64,000 nt of DNA from the NCBI GenBank assembly GCA_030386875.1, contig CM059566.1:38786068-38850067 (forward strand), given 5' to 3'. The notes beneath the pieces were generated by a model that had not been told where the DNA came from, made no database searches, and saw nothing but the letters and a program-made list of their open reading frames with translations. The DNA comes from Morinoia aosen. Its lineage: Eukaryota > Arthropoda > Malacostraca > Amphipoda > Talitridae. Each line of letters begins with the position of its first letter. Position 1 is the stretch's first letter. The translations under genes and the position numbers were made by a program. Below, in pieces: positions 59,706 to 64,000 of this stretch.

Positions 59706-59830
59706 GTGTAGCAGTCGCTACAAAATGTCTAAATTCAGTAAATTTCTCATTAACATTTAAATAACATAATTATTGGCATTAACTATCTTACTTTAAATTA
59801 TTATTAATTATTTTCTACTTATAATTATTA
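59706..59830 (+). repeat. LTR start fragment of the same third family
   Basis: TGTAGCAGTCGCTACAAAATG and the next 110 bp match 57291-57420 closely. Similarity then stops at the boundary with another LTR near 59830. It is a truncated copy. Confidence 0.7.
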
Positions 59831-60570
59831 TTATAGAGTAGATAGCCCTACACTAGAGCACAGCAAGGGTTCCACATAGACACAACATAGTTATAGTACT
59901 GAACACAATACCATTCAATGACACAGCAAGTTAGGTAAATAGTTACTCACCTCTTGGATACCTTAACATTATACTCCATTTTCAATACTGTGGCTAGCAA
60001 GAGTAGAGCGGAGATAGACGGGAAATGTATAGTATAGGGTAGAATAGAATTAGTACATTAGTTTAGAACTTAAGAAGTTAGATACCAACCACAGTAGTTA
60101 ATTATGTACACACTCGGTCAACATTTACTTGTTGCTGAATCCGAGGCCAATAGCAGACTGACTCGCGAGTGTTGCCCTATCGAGCGTTGCCAACTTTCGG
60201 TCTCTCTAACTAGAACTTACACTACTCGCTATATTACACCCCTCCCTCCTTAATTAGAAACCCCTCCCTGTATCCCCAGTCCCCTTATTCAATATAGTCA
60301 ATCCTAAAGGTCCATTCTCACCACAGGCTTCCGAGCCCGGGTAGACCTGCGTGAGATGTTAGCACTTGGAGGCTCGTGCATCCTAGCCTCCTGGGTGGGA
60401 GTCGGGTAATCAGGTGTTCCGGTGTCAGGTTCATTGGTCGGAGGTTGTGGGTATGAATTTTGAGCAGGTTGTGGAAACACGACGGTTTCCTCCGTAGGTT
60501 GTTCCAAGGTGTCACGTCGTACAAGACGTGAGAAAATTTGAAGAATTTTGATAAATTTATGCGGCAACAT
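59831..60570 (-). mobile_element. LTR-element fragment with pol C-terminal tail
   Basis: On the minus strand an 88-codon frame (60304-60570) ends ISRRSTRARKPVVRMDL. This Arg-rich close is characteristic of Gypsy-type pol tails. A purine-rich tract (GGAGGGAGGGG near 60238-60250, read on the minus strand) and TGTAATATAGCGAGTAG follow, as a polypurine tract and LTR start would. The LTR then fills about 59831-60237. The rest of the element is absent, so it is a broken fossil. Confidence 0.6.
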
Positions 60571-62037
60571 TTTGCGGATCCGCGCTTCGTCCGCAAGAAT
60601 GACGCCAACGTTTTATTTGTTTTGAAGTGCGTGGGAGGAACATGTTCCCGGTTAATATTAAGTTATTGTGTAGTTAGAGAGTGAACTTGAGTGGGAAACT
60701 CTTTCGGTTTACGTGTTGCCGCGCTAGCTATATTTTCGGGTGTTTTTTTAACATATTTGTGTTTAGATAGCGGTGAACAGCCGGCTTCTAGAGCATTCGA
60801 GGATGCTTCCGGTCGCTGGTGAACCACCCACATTAAGCTAGACTAGCCGTCGTAACGTGTCATAACAAGTGCGCTGCAGTGTAATGTTTGGAAATGTCAG
60901 GTTCCATTTTGGCAGTACTTTAGAAGAAAAGCGTGTGATTTAACTGATGAACTTCCCTATCTCTATTTCACTGCCCCAAGTAATTTGTGTTTTTGAATGT
61001 GGAGCCAAATTCTGTCACAGATTTGATGCTAAATTTAGAAACTGAAATCAGATGGCCTTACTACACTTGCTGAAGAAAATTGAGTTCTTACTAATTTTAT
61101 CTCTTTTACTCTGATCAGCTGATACAGAATTTCTTATAACTTATTGGTAGAGAAGAACATCTTTTGTTTTCAAGTATCATTTAGCAGTCAGCAAAAGTAA
61201 TTGATGTGAAGTATGACGTAGTAAACTTATGCGAGCTTCCCAAGATACACTTTCTATGGCTGAGTATCAAACAACAAAGAAAAAAAAAAAAAAAAAGTTT
61301 GATTGACTTGCAAAAAGAAACTGATGTTAAGAAGTCTTGGTGTTTTTCTTGTCTTTGTATTATTTCTTGTCTTTGTATTATTTATAACATTCATTAATAG
61401 CAAAGTAAAATAAATTTAGTCGAGTGGCTTTTTACCTATGAGCTGTGCTGGGCAAGTTGCGCCAGTCAGCAAGGTGGAAGCCTAAAGTCACGGCATTCAG
61501 TAGACTGAGAATGGGCGCAGGAACTCGAGACCACTAGCTCATACGATTTGTGTTCTCAAAGCGACGTTGATAAACGTGTACTTGCCTCTCTCATTCTTTG
61601 ATAATAGAATTTATTGATAATGGCTGATCTGATAACCTTAGTGACTTGCCCCTGCTTCAGAGACCTAATTTCTGCTGTCTCTTTTCCACAGATAGGGTAA
61701 AGAAAGCCAGAGTAGGCACTTATTTTGCAGACTAAAATAAGATGTCACAGGTCTAAACTGAGGGACCTTTCCTCATCGTCTGTAAGTATTTTAGAGTATC
61801 CTCTTTTAACTTGTGATGTTACCTAACTCGTCATCTTTTTATATTGTGAAGCAGTGCGAAAACTAAAACTTGTTGTGCGATCGTCCACCTTTGTTCAAAT
61901 AAAGTGCTTATTGACTAATGACCGCTGTGTTAAGACTGTTAGATACGGATGTGTATTCATGTATATATCCTTTTATGCTTCATCAAAAAGACACTTTGAA
62001 CATTGGGCTAAACAAGCGATTCATATCATTGCCTAGC
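60571..62037. other. Non-coding stretch, no gene recognised
   Basis: About 1.5 kb is AT-rich with a long poly-A run near 61278-61296. Short frames only. I see no domain, TSD or RNA gene. It may be part of the long LTR that follows. Confidence 0.45.
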
Positions 62038-62878
62038 GTTAGTGACACGAGTTTTACAATATTCGTGTGCGTATCATAAATGTGTTCTTTCTAAATGTGT
62101 TTCTAGCTGTGTGTCTTTGGCAGGGTGTTCTTGATAATGGGTTCCTCGACTAGGTACTTATTCTCTTCCTTGCCAACGCAACGGAAACCTTTCTTGTTTC
62201 GTGAACTTATTTCCTAGCTTGCTGTTCCTGTGCACCTTGTGCGCAGATTCCGCGTTCCTCCAACTCCACACTAAATGGTGCCTTCTTCTTTCCTCTCTTG
62301 GAACATCTTTGTCGTAGTTGCGGGAGGCTAAAACTTTCCTATATAATGATAATAATTGAGTCATGGAACATCACTGTGCTATGTCGTTCTGAGGACTATG
62401 CCCCGTGACCACTCTTATCGCCCACCGGTCATTGAAATGTCATGCGTAGCGTTAGCACTACCCGATTGCCTCTTATGTCTCCGGTATGAAGTTTCTTTCT
62501 TGTCGTGCGGTGATATATAAATGGTGCCTTCCTCCTTCCTAGAACATCTTGTCGTGGTTAAGGGAAGCTAAACCCCTCTCGTGTAACAACGAATACTGTG
62601 TTATGAATTCCGTCACTAGACTATCATACCTAGTTCTAACATTATTTAGCTGTTATCTGTGTTTTGCTCAAGATGTAGGATGCTCCTTTCTCGTCATGCA
62701 GCACCGTATAAATTAATTGTTCATTCGACTATAACCTTAAATTGGGGTTTTTGTCACGTAATTCCTAGCCCGAGTCTGAATCATATTTGTCTGTGCAGAT
62801 ATACGGCTCAACGGGATAAGAAATAAAAAACCTGAAGAGACCTCGTTTCCCTTTGGGCGTCCTACTGAGTTCCGTTCA
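62038..62878 (+). repeat. Probable LTR or leader upstream of the gag-like frame
   Basis: TAGTGACACGAGTTTTACAA at 62040 repeats a segment at 57515 in the third-family LTR. Two related sub-blocks (ATGGTGCCTTCTTCTTTCCT near 62275 and ATGGTGCCTTCCTCCTTCCT near 62520) also resemble 37090-37130. Near 62879 TGGCGTGCCGAAG could be a primer-binding site, which would end the LTR there. The left boundary is not defined. Confidence 0.45.
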
Positions 62879-63030
62879 ATGGCGTGCCGAAGCGAAGATC
62901 AATTCCGCTAGCGCACGACATTACAGTATATAGACGTCAGCGGAAGGTGCCCTCCCACGTAGAAGCCCTCCAAAGAGGAGGCCCACAGCAGATTCTCAGC
63001 CGCCCGCGGCGAATATCCGAGACCACAGAA

Positions 63031-64000
63031 ATGACCTCTCTCGGAAGAAAGAGCAAGCCTAGACTTCCACAGCTGGAAGAACAATTCCATACGGAGCTAG
63101 CAGCCTTGAACAATCTCCTGAATGGTGCAGTACCACGAGATCTCAAGACGCCCAGCGAGGTGGATCAAGTCCACGCTGGAATCCGAGCAAAGGCTAAGAC
63201 CGTCAAGCGAATCGGAGACCAGCTGGTCCTAGCCCTAGAGGGCTCGGGAGCCACAGCAGAAGCGACAGCAGTTCGAGACTCACTGACAATCGCCAGAGCC
63301 CGCAGGAAGAAGCTGATGGGTTCAATGGGTCGCAGAAGTGAGGAGCTCCTGGGGAGCTCGTCACGGAGTGCGACAAAGGAACCCTCCCAGCGCAAGAGCT
63401 TGAGGTCAAAGAGGACCTCGTCCAAGAACCAGCAGCAAGGCGCTGCCCATCAGAACAAGCCCCCAAAATCATCATTGGCTGAGAACAGGAACAGACACCG
63501 TTCCAACCGTCGGGGCAGAGACCAGGCCAGCCCCAGCCATCGTCGTCAGAGTCACCAAGGTTCGAGCTATTACAGCCAGAGTCAAGACAGTGAGAGCGAT
63601 CATAGCCAGAGCCTTCCCAGCGCCAGCTCTCGTCACAAAGACGGCGAATCCGAGCGCCGCGAGCCCCCTAGCCAAGGCAATAAGCAGATGCTTATTGACA
63701 TCACTGAAGAGCCATCGGTACTGTTGGCGCAAATCGCCATCGAGAGGTCGAAATTGAGGAATAAGAACCGAACGGAGAATGATCGGCACTTCGGTGAGCA
63801 GAACACTGAGCGCAAAGAGGACCGCACAGGAGCATGGGTCGACCTAGCCTTCCAGCATCACGTCATCGAACCCGCAGGGGGCACAACGGCGGTTGAGAAT
63901 GCTTCGCCCCGTGACACCGATCTCGCACCTCCGATGAATCTTTCCGCACCAGCATTCCAGCCCCGGGCTTCCACCGGCTCACCTGCCGTGGTCTTTGAAA
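63031..64000 (+). CDS. gag-like protein of an LTR element, running off the window edge
   Basis: An open frame runs from ATG at 63031 to the last base, 323 codons with no stop. It starts MTSLGRKSKPRLPQLEEQFH. Residues 1-100 are predicted helical and charged, residues 100-215 are Ser/Arg/Gln-rich and disordered (SYYSQSQDSESDHSQSLPSA), and from 215 more ordered (LIDITEEPSVLLAQIAIERSK). GC content and codon use differ sharply from the AT-rich surroundings. The layout, with an LTR-like region and a possible primer-binding site before a long uninterrupted frame, fits a BEL/Pao-type gag-pol start. No diagnostic protease or RT motif lies inside the window. A host gene exon is the alternative. Confidence 0.6.
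   Translation, partial: MTSLGRKSKPRLPQLEEQFHTELAALNNLLNGAVPRDLKTPSEVDQVHAGIRAKAKTVKRIGDQLVLALEGSGATAEATAVRDSLTIARARRKKLMGSMGRRSEELLGSSSRSATKEPSQRKSLRSKRTSSKNQQQGAAHQNKPPKSSLAENRNRHRSNRRGRDQASPSHRRQSHQGSSYYSQSQDSESDHSQSLPSASSRHKDGESERREPPSQGNKQMLIDITEEPSVLLAQIAIERSKLRNKNRTENDRHFGEQNTERKEDRTGAWVDLAFQHHVIEPAGGTTAVENASPRDTDLAPPMNLSAPAFQPRASTGSPAVVFE

Overview
The window is eukaryotic, AT-rich genomic DNA that most likely comes from an arthropod. The one clear host gene is a four-exon BUD31 (G10) splicing factor on the minus strand (10550-14829). The rest is sparse non-coding DNA and dense mobile elements of types common in arthropods: I/Jockey-like LINEs with RNase H, a second LINE with a CR1/L2-like architecture, Gypsy LTR elements, hAT relatives and foldback MITEs. 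I cannot name the species.

Layout. 1-10549 holds no gene I can support, apart from a degenerate ATCAY-type simple repeat near 2350-2640. 10550-14829 is BUD31. Its first intron has a GC-AG boundary and carries a 1.6 kb hAT-like deletion derivative, and its third intron carries a decayed tandem copy of the end of exon 3 with its donor site. A 548-bp foldback MITE lies 0.35 kb upstream of the BUD31 start codon.

From 16086 to 57183 almost everything is nested mobile DNA, and target-site duplications (TSDs) give the order of events. LINE-A copy 1 (16086-25850) was hit by a 684-bp foldback element (TSD CTATTTAT) and by a full-length I-like LINE-B (18337-25589, TSD AATTCTTCTGT). LINE-B was itself hit in ORF1 by a 547-bp MITE (TSD GCATTTTC), and that MITE was hit twice by copies of itself (TSDs AAGTTTAG and GGTTTGGT).

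Next is a Gypsy element, Gypsy-1, whose outer ends lie 23.8 kb apart (25921-49688, TSD TTCC). Its 3' LTR alone absorbed LINE-A copy 2 (AATG), a 6 kb hAT-like element (TSD ACGCTGAA) that contains LINE-A copy 3 and a solo-LTR-like unit (CTTA), and LINE-C, which contains a 3.3 kb LTR-like insertion (GGCT). Its internal region took a further 1.6 kb insertion (CACCG). A second, related Gypsy-2 (49956-56590, TSD GAAG) sits in a hAT transposase remnant.

57291-62880 holds LTRs and LTR-element scraps of several further families. At 63031 a gag-like frame opens and runs off the right edge of the window.

The mobile elements are genomic passengers and do not form a pathway with BUD31. Many insertions post-date Gypsy-1, whose two LTRs still look about 99% alike, so the pile-up is recent. 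All positions come from reading the sequence by eye. Family names rest on recognised protein motifs and terminal structure, without database searches.
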